From: Chrysoperla carnea
Lineage: Eukaryota > Arthropoda > Insecta > Neuroptera > Chrysopidae
Direction: 5' to 3'
DNA: 64,000 nucleotides
Assembly (NCBI RefSeq): GCF_905475395.1
Contig: NC_058342.1
Location: 31,082,140 to 31,146,139, forward strand
How positions within the stretch are numbered: position 1 is the stretch's first letter; each line of letters begins with the position of its first letter. The notes under the pieces were generated by a model. The model was not told where the DNA came from, did not search any database, and saw only the letters and a program-made list of their open reading frames with translations. The translations under genes were made by a program, and so were the position numbers. Positions 43,601 to 55,883 of the stretch are shown piece after piece.

Positions 43601-46600
43601 TTTTCGGTCAAACAAGCGGTGGTTTTGGGCAACCAACAACGTCTCAACCCACATTTGGTGGTTTTGGAGCAACTCAACCTCAAACAAATTCATTATTTAA
43701 TAATTCAAGTTTCAATAAACCAACGACAGGGGGTTTTGGAACGGTGCAACCACAATCGAATGTATTTATGGGTGGAATGAACTTAAATCAACCCCAACAA
43801 CAATCAGCAACCAATTTATTTGGTCAGAAAACAACGAATAGTATATTTGGACAGCCAACGGCACCTCAACAAAGCATGCCATTTACTGGATTTGGACAAC
43901 AGAATGTTTCAGGAGGAATGTTAGGATTCGGGGTCTCGTTATTGGGACAAAATCAACAACAATCATCATTGTTTCCCGCTTTGAATGGTTTAAATGTACA
44001 TGATCAGATTTTAACAATTACAAAACCGTATCAAAGTATTGACTGTCTCAAAAGAATTTCCCCAAATAAAAATGGCGTAAGCGTAACTAACACAACGAAT
44101 CCAATAAACATACAATCCGTGACCGATGATAGTTTAAAATTTTCATCAAAACAATTACAAATTCCGATTAAAATGCGTTCGTTACCATCCAATTCTGATA
44201 TGAGGACATTATTCGAAGGTATAGAATCCACGGATACATTAGCCGATGATAATTTATTTACAGCAAATCCTCGAAATGCACGTCGATTATATATCCAAAA
44301 AGATTCACATATTGATGATGCACCTCGTCTAGAGACTTCACCTAGTCTAGCGAGTGGTAGCGAAATCTCACTCGAAAGTGGTTTTGAAACGAGCAGCGAA
44401 ATAAGCAGCATCGGTGGAACTGAAGATTTAGATCGAAGAAATGATGAAATTCTCGCCACAAATGGTTTAGATCGGGCAGAAATGGAAATTCGTCAGCGGC
44501 ATACAGTACCGCCAATACAACAAACCTCACCCAAATTTGGATCACACCAATCTGAACAATCCATGTTGACATCCACAAAAATTGTACCTGAAAAAAATAG
44601 TAAGATTTTGGAATTATCTCGAGATGATTTAAATACATACACTGCTTCCATTCATTCTGAGAATGAAGTAGCGAATTCAAGTAATCCCACAGGAATAATC
44701 TGCACGCGTCCTGGATATTACACAATACCGTCCTTGGAGGAGTTAGCTAAAAATATGACACCAGATGGAAGATGTATTGTTCAAGGATTTACAATTGGGC
44801 GACGCAGTTATGGAAACGTATTTTTCCCAGATACATTCGATGTTGCGGGAATAAACATCGATGAACATGTCCATTTTCGCACGAAGGAACTGGTGATTTA
44901 TGTAAATGATGAAAATAAACCACCATTAGGACATGAATTGAACAGACATGCGCAAATAACATTAGATCAAGTTTATCCACGTGATAAAGAAACCATGCAA
45001 CCAATTACTGACGTGGATCGATTAGTTCAAATGAATTATGAAGATATTTTACGGGCTTCGTGTGAACGTCATGGTACTACTTTTGTAGATTATCGACCAG
45101 AAACAGGCTCATGGGTATTTGAAGTCGAACATTTTACCCGATATGGAATATCCGACGAAGAAGATGGTATTATTCCTAAAGATAATTCAAATATAATACG
45201 ACAAGAAAGGACACAAATCGAAAAACCGTTGGAGAAAGTATTTTCTTCCAAATCAAAAATATTGGAGCAAATTTTTCCACCATTGAATCCAATGAATATT
45301 ATTTGTGAGAATGAAATCGAATCGATGGATGATCGAGATAGCAGTATGGAAGAAATTGCATCCGATGATGATATCATGGAAATGGTTAACGAACCACTTG
45401 ATGATGAATCCAGTGAAAATTTAAATGGTTATCGAGATTCTTCGACTTCGGGAATCTTTGTTAGTCCTCGCATGCAAAGCATGAAACAAACATTTTTCAA
45501 TGATGATAATCGATCTGATGCCAGTTCTCAAGCAAGTGGTCGAATTTTAACAACAAGCTCCTACGTCGACTTTCTAACCGAGGAACAAATTTACGTTAAC
45601 GAAATCTTTACAAAAGCGTATCAAGATTCAAATATCGAACTCGAATCCGCTGAGCAATTACAACAAGTTTTAGAGAAATCGGTGCAAACGTATAAATCAC
45701 CGGTTATTTTTAAACAATCTGAACCAGTTGAACCATTTCAGGTAACCAACTATTCGAAATTAGTTTATGATAGTGTTGATACTTCTCCAGAATGTCTTTC
45801 GGATGCAGAAAAAAGTTTACTTGATGATACTCCGGATATTGGGAATATGGATAAACAGGAGTATGAGGAATTGTTTGGGGATACTAAAATAATAACAGAT
45901 ATGTCAATTGCTTTGGGTATGAATTGCCGTACATCGTTTGGGAAAGGTGATCACTTTTTCGTATTAAATAAATTTCAAAATAGTTTTGTTTTCGAGGAAG
46001 AGGGTGCAAATAATGGACTTGGTCTTCAATTATTACATTTAACTTTCAAAAATGAAAGTTACCCGGATGTCGATCTATTTAAAAGTCACATCCAGGAACA
46101 TTTAAATATACAATTAGCGCATGGTGATATCGAACCGGATCAAGGCTTTCCCTATGCATTCCCTCTACAAGGACCTAAAGCTTTACATCAACACTCCGAA
46201 ATAGCACAAAAACACTACAAAAATGTTGATAAAAAAGACAGTAAAAATTTTATTGTCGGTTATACAGCTCATTTGTGGAAATTATTTGAAGCATTATGGG
46301 GCGAAGTACTTGAATTAGAATCCGAGGCACCTGATGATCATTTAACAACTTCCATACGACGGTCTTGTCTTTCGACATGGCTCGAATCATACATGGAAGA
46401 AGAATTACGGTCAAAGGAAACAAACAATCCACAAAATTTAACCATGTACGATTATATATGTGCTCATAAATTATTGGAAGCCTCAAACTTCGCTTTGGAA
46501 CAGAATAATCTAAGTTTGTCATTGTTGTTGGTGCAAATGAGTTCGAACGGTTGTTTGCGAAAATTTATTAAAGAACAGCTAAAAGCCTGGCAATTGGTCA

Positions 46601-49600
46601 AAGTAAATAAATATATTGGCAAGGATATACAAAAAATTTATTCACTTCTTGGGGGGATTGCTGTTACCAAAAATGAAACTTGGGGTATTATCAATGTTTG
46701 CGAGAATTTAAATTGGCTTCAATCGTATGCACTTCATTTATGGTAAGTTGATTTTTAATTTTATATTAATCGCTTGTCCTAAACCCTTCATCTGTACTCT
46801 CCATATGCATCCTCTTTTCTCATCATGTAGTACAGGCTGAGAATTTTCGTATTAAAAAAAACTAACTCGACCCGTCAGGAAATCCACAGTGCAGTATCCG
46901 TGGCCAAAAACAGGCTAGTAAAAAATATCAATAGTAATTTACTTTCTTTTTATTTATGGGCAACTTTATTACATATATGATATATAAATTACATAGTGAA
47001 CAAAATTAAATCTTAATATTATTTCTCTAGCTTGTTTTTTCCTAAGCAGTACATTTTTAGACCGTGAGTCTATTTTTCGTCTTTAGATATCGCGTGGACA
47101 GGAAATACGGACTAAAGAAATAATATATAAGATTACCCGTCCAGCTTTTTTAACGCGATAATTAGAAGAAAGATAGTAGTTTTTAAGAAAAAATACTTTG
47201 GAAATTGGAATGTAGAAAGTCGGAAAGGTATGAAAAAACTATTTTGGATTAAAAAAAAGTAGGGAAATACAGGTAAAATGGAGAAAATACAATTTTATCG
47301 CGAAAAACAGGAATTTACAGTGTATAGGTACACTTGATGTATAGGAACACTGATCTAGGTTGTATCAATCAACTGTTACAGTTTGTAAATTCCCTTTTTA
47401 CTTTGCGTTTTCACGTTTTTTATCATGCATCTACGAGATTAATAATTATGTAGAGGTTGTAGGGCAATTATTGACGAAGAAAATGCCTATTTTAAAATTG
47501 TTGTAGGATGCTTCGTTAACAATCCCGCATGGCTTTTCCGCAGCACCTATTTTTGCATTTTCTAACTAACCAATTTGATGAATTTGTTTCAGGTATTTAA
47601 CGCCATCACAATTAACGATAACAGATATAACAAATGAATATCAGAATTCATTTATAGATGAAAATTATGCAGCTTCGCCCAAACCATTATATACACGGCA
47701 TAAAAGAATTCAATCAAATGTTCCAATCTACGATTTATATTATCATTTGTTACGACTTTACAGCGATAGTGCTTATCCAATGGAAAAATTATTAAATCCA
47801 GCCAACTATACACCAGATCCAACCGATTACAGTCTAAGGTAACCGAAATTTTACCTAAAATTCACTTCTTGACACACAAATTTTCTTTCAACCGTCTAGT
47901 TCAATTGAACTCCGTGGGCTGACAGTATATCAGGATTATATATTAATATTCCGGATGCTATCAGAAACCCTGTTGCTCCAATTTTGTATATCCTCCCCTT
48001 CCACAGAAACTAAGTACAGCTACGCTCAGAAAACGTGTTCGAATTTATAACGCATCTACTTTTCTCCTTATTGTCTATACTTTCGGGGGAAATATAACTA
48101 AAAAATAATGAAAATTATTGTTTGAAGTTTATTACTAACAAAATACAGTGTGTCCACGGATAGAGGTAACTTCTATTTTCTTGAAATTATTTTTGAGTCA
48201 TTGTTAATTGCGAGCAACTTTTTTTAGTACCATTTTGTCAACTTAAAAGAAAGCGTAGTTTATCAGAAAGAAAAATAGTGATTCCTAATTTTTGACTACC
48301 CTGTACATTATTTGAAGTGTATTCTATATACTTTTCAGAATAAGCAAAATTTTTTCATAAAATTCAAAATAAGTAAATTTACAAGTATAGTTACCTCTAT
48401 CCGCGGATACACTGTATATTTTTGGCTCAGAAAGCCTCAAATAGTTTTAAAAATATAAACTTGATATTTAAACAATTAATTTTGTTTGTTTTTCAGTTGG
48501 TTTACATTAGAAAATTTAAAAGCATTAGGATATGTACATTTACGTGAAGATGCCGAAGATAAAATTCACGAACGTTTTGCATCGCAATTAGAACGTGTTG
48601 GTCTTTGGGAATGGGCAATATTTATTTTGCTTCATATCAAAAATACAGCGGAACGTCGTAAAATGATTGTAAATGTTATCAATCGTAATATATCGATCGA
48701 TAAAGACGATATCGTTTATATCGAAAAAGAACAGTTTGTTGTACGTGAGTTATACGTTCCACCTAAATATTTCTCACACGCTAAAGGTTTCAAAGCAATG
48801 TCCGATGGACAATATAATGCGGCCTTAACTCATTTTATTGCTGCAAATGATGGAGAGATGGCTGTTCAAGTATTTTGGGACCATGTGGGGCCTAAAGAAA
48901 TGACCAATAGTAAGTAAATTCTTTAATTTTCTAAAAATCCAATTCAAATCCTTTGAACATCCCTAGGTTTTTGACAGAAATTTTATGAAGAAAAATGAAA
49001 AAATTCAAGTTTTTATAATTTAAAAAAAAAAAAAATAGTTTAATAGTGAAACTGATTCTTGCCCATTTTACCCAGTAGAAAAATATTATTATTATTATTA
49101 TTATTATACAAACTTGGAACAAAGTATACAGTAATTATACAAGTTTAGAACAACGGAAACAGAATTATAATCGCTTGAGTCAATAATCTATTCTGCGTCT
49201 GCGTCATCGTATAATTTATAATATATAATCTCAATATTAAAAAATACTAGAAGTCTCAATCAAATCAACGTATTCTCAACATATAATTTTATGTTACAAT
49301 TGGAAATTTCAAAAATTGGATCTTCAACATTTCCTCAACAATTTACAATTGGATACAACATAATTGGTAAAAATTGTACATTTCAATAATCTGACGATTT
49401 AAGTGTGACGCAAAAAAATGGAGGGCTTGCAAAATTGCAAAAATTAGTAATAGTAACTCGAGGGCAGTAAACACAGTCAGGTTGATCTAGATACCGGGTC
49501 ACTTTGGCGTTAAAGGGGATAAAGCAGCAGATTCGTTGGCACGAGAAGGGTCGTCTCAACCTTCTGTTTCACCTGAGCCTGTCAACCCCATAGCAAGATG

Positions 49601-51473
49601 TTTCGTAATTTACTGAATCAGGGAATGCGGCAGGCCAAACTGTTTATAACCACAGCTAAGCCATTCGACTGTGCTCGTTTGAAACTTACTAGAGCACAGT
49701 TGAGAAAGATGGGGCTCTTAACACGACACTATCATCTTCATAACATGGGGTCTCTAAAGATCCCACTTGTAGAGTCTGTATGGAGGATGACGAAACTTAC
49801 ATACATGCTATTTGCACCTGCAGAAATCTGCAAGACGTCAGACTTAGAATGTTTGGATCCGAAACCTTGGTGGGCTCTCCGCGTGGCTTCTGACCTAGAT
49901 AGAATTATATAGCTTCATCCGCCTAGCAGTTCTAACTCGAAGACGTGTCTCGTCTTTGGGTAACAGATCGTTCTCAAAGAGGGCAAAGAGGACTCTTGGT
50001 CCAAGTGCTAGATACCCACTTGCGATACCCCTCTTTTTGTTATAATTATTAACTAGACCGCAGTCAAATTTCTTTTATTTTGAAGGGAAAAGTTCAAGGA
50101 ATCCGAAAAACATATAATCTGAAAATTTTCGAAAAAGTTTTGCGCGGGCAATGTTAATAGAGCGTATAATTTTGTAATATCTGTGTATTCAGTTATGTAA
50201 ATTATTCAGGCCCAGATTTACCATGCAGGCAGAGTAGGCATCTGCCCAAGGAAAAAGAATTGAAGAGCGAAACTTTGAAAACTTTGACGAAGTGAGGTTA
50301 AGTAACGAGTAAACTACATTTGACTTCGACTGTTAATTAGGACCTCCTAAATCTTCAGTCTTTCGCTATGATCCACTTAACGTCCTCTATAAAAAGTCTT
50401 CTTATCTTATTTTCATTTTTAACCCTTCCCGGCGGTTCCCACCCACCTCCCAACCCGTCAGAATAAAGATACATGGGAGTATTACAGTTTTAATATCTGA
50501 CGCGCTCGAGTTATTCCATGGATTTGTTTTTTCTTTTATATTTTCTGAAGCCTGTAAGTTCTCTCTCCATCGCTAAGTTGAAAAACTTTATAGGACATTA
50601 TAGGACAAAAAGACGTATAGAGCACCATATCTCTGGTTTGGATGATCTAAAATGACAAAATCCAGAAAATTTCTGTAGTCGATAGATGAATACAGGTATT
50701 AATCGAAGAAATCTTATTCCTTCGACTAGTACCTGGGGAAAATATCTAAGAAGATTGTTAAAATTTTTCTTTTTCATGCGTTTATCTTCGTGAATATTTA
50801 TCGACTTGACTTGAAATTTTCAGAGAATATACTTAAATATATGTACATTCCGGAAATCGATTCTTTGAAAATTCTAACCCCTTAAATCATCTAAGCTACA
50901 AAATCCAATAGTTTCAATAGGACGACACTCGAATTACTACACATTTATAGCATCGTGATTAAAATAATCAAAATTTTTGTTTGTTTTGCAGAAAATTACA
51001 AATATTTACGACGAATAACACAATACATGATAATGGGCGGCTACAACGAAGATTTACATTTAATTATTTATTATTTCATACAAGAAATCGATCGAATCAT
51101 GCAAAAAATCAAAACTGGTAACGTGACCTACATACGCGATTATTTGGATCGCATCACCCAACAATTACCAGCGATATGCAACAAAATCATTGTAACACAA
51201 ACACGAACGTGCGAACAGGTTTTAATGATCGCGGAAATCTGTAAAAATATCATCAATTTAGTGAAAATTGTTATTGAAAATGTAAAAGGTAATGATATTT
51301 CACCTTTATCTACAGTCGCATTACTTGCATCTAAATTACCTTTGCCCCCAGATTATATCCTAGAAGAAATTCATGATGTTATCTATTTTTATGTAGAGAA
51401 ACATGTCAAGGAATCTATTACTACCAATGACCAACCTGTTCACGATCTACCTTCGGTCCTGTCTCTTGAATGA
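40589..51473 (+). CDS. Nup98-96: Nucleoporin Nup98-96 precursor
   Basis: Nuclear-pore polyprotein: Nup98 lines the channel and docks transport factors; Nup96 is a scaffold of the Y (Nup107-160) complex. Six coding exons: 40589-40634, 42112-42315, 42641-46742, 47593-47838, 48497-48909 and 50992-51473, joining to 1830 residues (human about 1817). In order: MFKPTFTQ start; FG/GLFG repeats; GLEBS domain about 176-232 (GTVIKFNPVTGTDTM to LEELRYEDYLVNRKGPQ) that binds Rae1/Gle2; more FG repeats to about 540; autoproteolytic domain from GYYTIPSLEELAKN (about 775) to EVEHFTRYG, with predicted cleavage F915|T916; then acidic linker and the alpha-solenoid Nup96 ending SVLSLE. The residue after the scissile bond is Thr, where human and fly have Ser. 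All junctions are GT-AG and in frame. Confidence 0.96.
40872..41135 (+). pseudogene. Small ORF with one in-frame TGA inside Nup98-96 intron 1
   Basis: ATG at 40872 reads MTMQYAIFCAIF, then TGA at 40908-40910, then TIFGFYFWKLKKSNYNNQEM and a polar tail with KAIQKSRIPKLTHPSVLEQT to a second stop at 41133. Bridging the TGA would give one hydrophobic helix followed by a basic stretch, as in a small membrane protein. A Trp-to-stop pseudogene, a split exon or chance are all possible. No homologue is recognised. Confidence 0.25.
41474..41760 (-). repeat. Dispersed repeat family R, copy 2
   Basis: GTATATGAAATATATCAAGG, then AATCCCAAGTTTGTAACGCT, AGAAAATCACCTAATTAG, and GTAAACATCACTGTTTACCC. Reverse orientation of the 59905-60436 copy. 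Confidence 0.75.
42112..42315 (+). CDS. Nup98-96: Nup98-96 exon 2 (FG repeats)
   Basis: Phase 1 at both ends. Encodes GFAGASTSTPFGQSSFGKM, then SGFGSTAFG, PMFGGQ and QAFGQPAQPQSGF. The open frame before 42112 and after 42315 is intronic. Confidence 0.93.
42641..46742 (+). CDS. Nup98-96: Nup98-96 exon 3 (FG, GLEBS, autoproteolytic domain, Nup96 N-terminus)
   Basis: A 4.1 kb exon beginning AFGSPNSTTNLFNQPQQ. It carries the GLEBS helix, most FG repeats (TGLFGQ, TGLFGA, TNLFGQ), the autoproteolytic domain with HFTRYG at 45130-45147, and the first part of Nup96 to YALHLW. Several antisense and alternate-frame ORFs of 60-140 codons over it are shadows produced by the low-complexity FG repeats. Confidence 0.97.
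46743..47592 (+). other. Nup98-96 intron 3
   Basis: GTAAGT to TTTCAG. Nothing recognised within its 850 bases. Confidence 0.85.
47593..47838 (+). CDS. Nup98-96: Nup98-96 exon 4
   Basis: Completes the split Trp codon of HLWYLTPSQ and continues through DLYYHLLRLYSDSAYPMEKL to DPTDYSL. It is not marked by a long ORF; recognised by homology (family consensus HLWYLLPP and LRLYSD) and exact frame fit. Confidence 0.94.
47839..48496 (+). other. Nup98-96 intron 4
   Basis: GT-AG; contains the mariner-type MITE at 48146-48414. Confidence 0.85.
48146..48414. mobile_element. Tc1/mariner-type MITE (269 bp) in Nup98-96 intron 4
   Basis: Left terminus CAGTGTGTCCACGGATAGAG and right terminus CTCTATCCGCGGATACACTG are near-perfect reverse complements, and each abuts TA. 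No transposase ORF. Confidence 0.9.
48497..48909 (+). CDS. Nup98-96: Nup98-96 exon 5 (Nup96 alpha-solenoid)
   Basis: Encodes SWFTLENLKALGYVHL, the conserved GLWEWAIFILLHIKNTAERR and VRELYVPPKYFSHAKGFKAM, ending in phase 1 at MTN-K. Donor GTAAGT at 48910. Confidence 0.95.
48910..50991 (+). other. Nup98-96 intron 5
   Basis: GT-AG, 2.1 kb. It contains a TTA microsatellite (about 49084-49107) and the LINE relic at 49450-49990. A solo hAT-like terminus CAGGCCCAGATTTACC lies at 50208. Confidence 0.8.
49450..49990 (+). mobile_element. Non-LTR retrotransposon 3' relic (RNase H and zinc-knuckle region)
   Basis: From about 49470 one frame reads VRLI-stop-IPGHFGVKGDKAADSLAREG, the C-terminal part of a retroelement RNase H, with TAG where Trp is expected. 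Further on, the frame LRKMGLLTRHYHLHNMG, shifted by one base, continues as DPTCRVCMEDDETYIHAICT, matching the CxxC...HxxxxC knuckle at the end of Jockey/R1/I-type ORF2. The stop and frameshift show it is dead. The 104-codon ORF at 49598-49912 is part of it, not a gene. Confidence 0.85.
50992..51473 (+). CDS. Nup98-96: Nup98-96 exon 6 (terminal)
   Basis: Acceptor TTTTGCAG. Encodes KNYKYLRRITQYM, IIYYFIQEIDRIMQ and the closing LASKLPLPPDYILEEI helix, similar to the LAPHIGRLPMPEDY region of vertebrate Nup96, ending SVLSLE and TGA at 51471-51473. Confidence 0.95.
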
Positions 51474-52499
51474 CGTCCACACACCACCTCCTCAAATTCC
51501 AACATCCCACAACGTGTGTCTTTGTCAACGACTATCTCCGTTTTAGCCCAGTTGTTCCAATTAATTATGTCCGTTGTTCGTGCCGAACGAGACTTTCCAC
51601 TCTAGATCAAGAGATATAAAAAAGTCAAAAGTCCCACAGAGTGGCCCCGAGCGGTTTAGAAAACTTTCCAAATTTAGATAAGTTAACGAATTAACGAACA
51701 GACGGTCAAAAAAATATGCAGACCAATTATTATTGTTACGGCTGCGTAAAATCAAGAGTCTTTTTTAGACATTCTTGCATGTATGAATTATGAGATTCCG
51801 AGTATTGGACTCTGAATCGATTGTTGTTTTTGATTTGAAATGAGAATATAAGGTTAAATACAGTTTTTATTATGATAAAGGAATTTTATTTGACTTGAAT
51901 TAATTGAATTGTGGCGTGCCACTCTGTTTTCCAGATTCTTTTGATATATATTTTTATATTTCTGACCTAGAATGAGCTACAGCGCATATTTTAAGATATC
52001 TTTCATTTCACATGAACAAACATTACTGTAATTATGTGAATGCGATTTAAAATCAGAAAATCGCAGGATGTTACGAAGGTCGAAGGTGGAAGCTAGTGCC
52101 GATTAACGATTGAAATGTTTGTTGATGATAAGAAATGAACAAGATATTTGTGATTTCAATTTTTATAAAATTATTAAATCATGTTTTTCCGATACCAATG
52201 TAATTTTATAAGTTTTTTTTTTTGGTTTTTAAAACCTGAATATGTATAAAAATTTTCTTAAAATGAACTTTGTTTCTAGTTTCGTCTTTGTGTTGAATGT
52301 TTTAGCGAAAAAGTTTTTTCTCGCGCATAAAAATTCAAAACTATTTTTTTTTTTTAAATAAAACATATTTATTAATTATGGATATTTTTTAAATTATAGT
52401 TTTACAAGTTAAGCAAATTTTTAATTCAAATTTTGTAATGAAAGTCTAATAAAAAAATATTATATTTTTCAAAAATAATCATTTTATTATGTTTTATTA
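51474..52499 (+). terminator. Nup98-96 3' UTR region with candidate poly(A) signal
   Basis: No gene. AATAAA at 52357-52362 is the clearest signal, but at ~880 bases from the stop it is uncertain. Confidence 0.35.
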
Positions 52500-52690
52500 A
52501 CCGACTTCAAACAAAAACGGAGGAGGTTATCAATTCGACTGTATTTTTTTTTAATGTTTGTTACCTCAGAACTTTTGACTGAGTGAACCGATTTTGGTCC
52601 AGTTCTGACAACGACATCCATGAGAAAACCATAAAAGTCTTAAATTTGCTTCAACCTGAGGGTATTCATTTTGATCGCTAACCAACTCAA
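52500..52690 (+). mobile_element. RTE/SINE-type repeat fragment
   Basis: CCGACTTCAAACAAAAACGG, GAGGAGGTTATCAATTCGAC and GTGAACCGATTTTGGTCCAG form a block widely scattered in insect genomes at retroposon 3' ends. Boundaries approximate. Confidence 0.55.
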
Positions 52691-52835
52691 TTATCAGAGG
52701 CGGTTCATCAATTTTCAAAAACAGATATAGACCCGTTTCTATTATTAATTTGAAAAAAATGTTTTAAATAGTACATAAAAAATGCTAAGCACTGGGTGTG
52801 TAATTTGTGTGGGTTAAATGTGTATCAGTAACAGT

Positions 52836-53706
52836 CAGTGGCGGATCCACCCATATGGGCATGATGAGCATGCCCATCACCTAAATAGACTTATGATTTA
52901 ATAAAATTAAAATAAAAAAAACAATGAATCGCTTTAAATAGTCTATTGTTCCTGATATCATACTAAACCCCCATCTGATAATTTTTGGACGGAACATTTT
53001 TATTTGTTTAAAAATTCGTTTCAAACCATGTAGATTCCAAAAATCGAAAAAAAATCTTAGCGAAATCGGTACAAGAGTACTTTCGGAAATCAATTTACAT
53101 ACTACCCCTACATTAGATTCTGTTATCAATGAACCAAATGTTAAGGTGTCGAATACTTGAATATCGATATCCAGGCAGTGAAAGAGTGGTTCCGATATAT
53201 CAGCGATTCATTAATGATAGTGAATCAATTATTATAAATGAATAATGACTGGATGGCCAAATTGAAAACAGAATGTGCCAATAAACCCGCTCAATGGGGC
53301 AGGAAAGATTATTCGGGCTTGCTTTCCTAAACATCTGGAAAGCGATGATATTATCAACGCATTCGCGCAAAAAAAAAAAACGAAAGCTTGAATTTGTTAT
53401 TTAAGTAAAGAACCTAAATAAAGTTATGTAAAAAGGATACTGGCGTTTAATTTAATTTGTAAAAATTTCATCAAAATTGGTTCAGTAGTTTAGAATGTAA
53501 ATGTGAAACTGTGATGTGTAAACAAACGCACATTTACCAAGATATTTTTATATCTTGGTCAGGGCGTCATATATTTTGTAAACATATCCTTTCTAGAAAT
53601 GTACTGTATCGATCATGAGCGAGATCATTCTCTGATTCGCATTTGGTCGATTTTCGGGTGCTGTGCCGTGCCCATCACCTTTTTTAGAGGGCTGGATCCG
53701 CGCTTG
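52836..53706. mobile_element. hAT-type element, 871 bp, perfect 8-bp target duplication, with nested repeat
   Basis: Left terminus CAGTGGCGGATCCACCC; right terminus GGGCTGGATCCGCGCTTG. Flanked on both sides by GTAACAGT (52828-52835 and 53707-53714). It holds an inverted copy of the 5850-6185 repeat (53200-53540) and a piece shared with MFSD12-like intron 5 (53559-53630). The 82-codon minus ORF at 52881-53129 has no transposase motif that I recognise. Confidence 0.85.
53200..53540 (-). repeat. Dispersed repeat, copy of 5850-6185, nested in hAT element
   Basis: Reverse complement of the Shal-intron copy, including AAGATTATTCGGGCTTGCTT and GATGTGTAAACAAACGCACA. Confidence 0.75.
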
Positions 53707-53714
53707 GTAACAGT

Positions 53715-55883
53715 GTCAGTGTGTGATGTTTAGTATGTGAAGTGTAAAATAATTTGAAAGAAATCGTTTTTGAATGAGTTCATGGTAAACAGTTTTTAGA
53801 TATTTAAATAAAAATAAATCATGTAGGTAATCAGAGCTAGAAAATTGCTGTTCCATGGTAATGGTTCACTTATTTTCATTAACAATTTCACTTGTAATTA
53901 GAATTACCAAATCAACTTAAGTCAACTTACTATAACTAAGTTAAGTATACTACTGTTCTACTCCGAGTACACTTATTATCTATTATTAATAATTAATTAC
54001 TATTCTTCTTTTTTTATTTATTTTTTTTGATAATTACTATTATTTTATTTGGTTTAATGCAAATTCTCTGTTTCTAATCTTATCTATTTTAGAAATAACC
54101 TCAAATTTGTATAATCAAAATTTCGCTATAAACTTCATAGGAATCGAAACTTGTTCGTCTCTTTCTTGCAAAGCAGAATTTTATATGTAATCTTTATGGC
54201 GATACTCAACACTGACGTCACTTTAACAGTATCTTCCTCTTTCTTTAATTAGGAGTTTTAAACTTCACTTTTCTGTTCACCTGATAAGTGTTTGAAATTA
54301 GTCAACATCCCACAATTCCCAATTTAAAAAAAAATTAAAAACTGTATGATTTTTTTTGGTGTATCTGCGACATATTTATATTTTATCATAGTGCAAAATG
54401 ACTGATAGATTCTTCGTCTCTATTTACCCACGATTTTCGCTATGCATCCATGTTGCAAAACTCTATCCATACTCATCAAAATTTTGGGAGTCTCCTTCCC
54501 TTGATTGGGGATAGTAGATCGAGTCTTGATCCAAAACAGCAGATAACGCATACTTAAGACTGGTGTATCCCGACAATTTTCCCGTATGCCTCACGGGTCT
54601 ATTTAAATTCTATAAAATTGAGTCAAAAATGATGATTTGAAGAAAAGGCGATAATTGTCTAGAAGAGAGTCTATAGTCCAAAATAGGGCAGAATTTTTTC
54701 CCCATTTAGTGGCAAGATTTTATGTGATATGTGAATATAGGACAATTTTTTACACACACACTGTTTTAAAAATACAGCGAGAGGTATATGGTATATTTTT
54801 AGACAAGAAATATTAAATACCATAGAGTAAAGAGTACAAATAGATTTTCGAATTTCATTAAAGTTAAAAAATCAATTTTTGGTTTATCATCAGTATAATT
54901 TTGAGTTTATCACTGAACTTTAAGTAGTAGCATAACACGGAATACATGCGCGCGCAACGCACATAATATATTTTACAAATATAGTTCAAAAACTACTCGA
55001 CGGATTGTCAAGTAATTTTCTTATTTTGTAGATAATGTTATCCGGTTTTATTTAAATAAAAAATATGTGACCATATCATAGAACATTTAGTTATTATTTT
55101 CACTAGAATGAAAAAATTAATTGAAAAATTACACACTTGTCTTAATATTCGACCGTCATTTTTAATTTATTAAATGGCATGTTTTTCTTTTGATTAGAGG
55201 TGTCTATAATTGACACCAAAATCACTTAAATCGGTGCAACCGTTTTGAGTCTATAAATTTTTTAAATTATGCAGCCGCCATTTTAGATAAAGTCCGCCAT
55301 CTTGAATTCCTGTGGATGAAATTTTCATTTCCTCGGATGAAATCATCCATGTTGGTCTCTAGTATCACTGGGTAAAGCGGCTCGCTTTCTGTATAAAATG
55401 CAGTTTCATTTTGCTAAGACCTATGACTAAATCTATAGTTACTTGTAGTTCTATGATTCAAATAGAAGTATATGATATAAACGATATGATTATGTAGATG
55501 TCTATGTGCTGGTGTACAGTTATGGCATATCGTGCACTTGGTCGTGGTGGAGTGGAAATCATCGTGAATGGTGAATCGTGTTCGTGTAGATGAACATTAG
55601 TTTGGTAAACAACTGAATTGACAACAGTAACAGTACTAGAACTGATAGTTAAGGAGTAACTACTAGAAGTTTTTAGCAGCGATAAGTAATGTCTCGTGCG
55701 TGGTGCCATAAAAACAACTCATTGTTTGAACATTTATAAATTTTAATGTCAAAACAAATTCAATTAAAAACAAGTGTAGTTTTATTTATTTTTTTTTAAA
55801 CAAAATAAAAATAATGACAAGTGATCAATTTTTTTTTGAATTAAAACGATACCTGTAAAAGAAAACAAAATAAATGTTTGAAT
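53715..55883. other. Gene-free stretch, possible upstream region of the exon at 55884
   Basis: 54900-55370 includes transposon-like phrasing (AAAACTACTCGACGGATTGT) without clear ends. 55500-55710 is less AT-rich and carries an 83-codon minus ORF starting MAPRTRHYLSLL. Whether that is coding, or 5' leader of the plus-strand exon, cannot be told. Confidence 0.35.

Noticed and set aside
42498-43780. Several antisense and frame-shifted ORFs over Nup98
   Set aside because: Shadows of the FG-repeat coding frame, caused by biased codons of Gly/Phe/Gln/Thr runs.
49598-49912. 104-codon ORF as a gene in Nup98-96 intron 5
   Set aside because: It is a frame of the degraded LINE ORF2 end.
52836-53706. 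Autonomous hAT transposon
   Set aside because: Too short and without any transposase-like ORF; non-autonomous.
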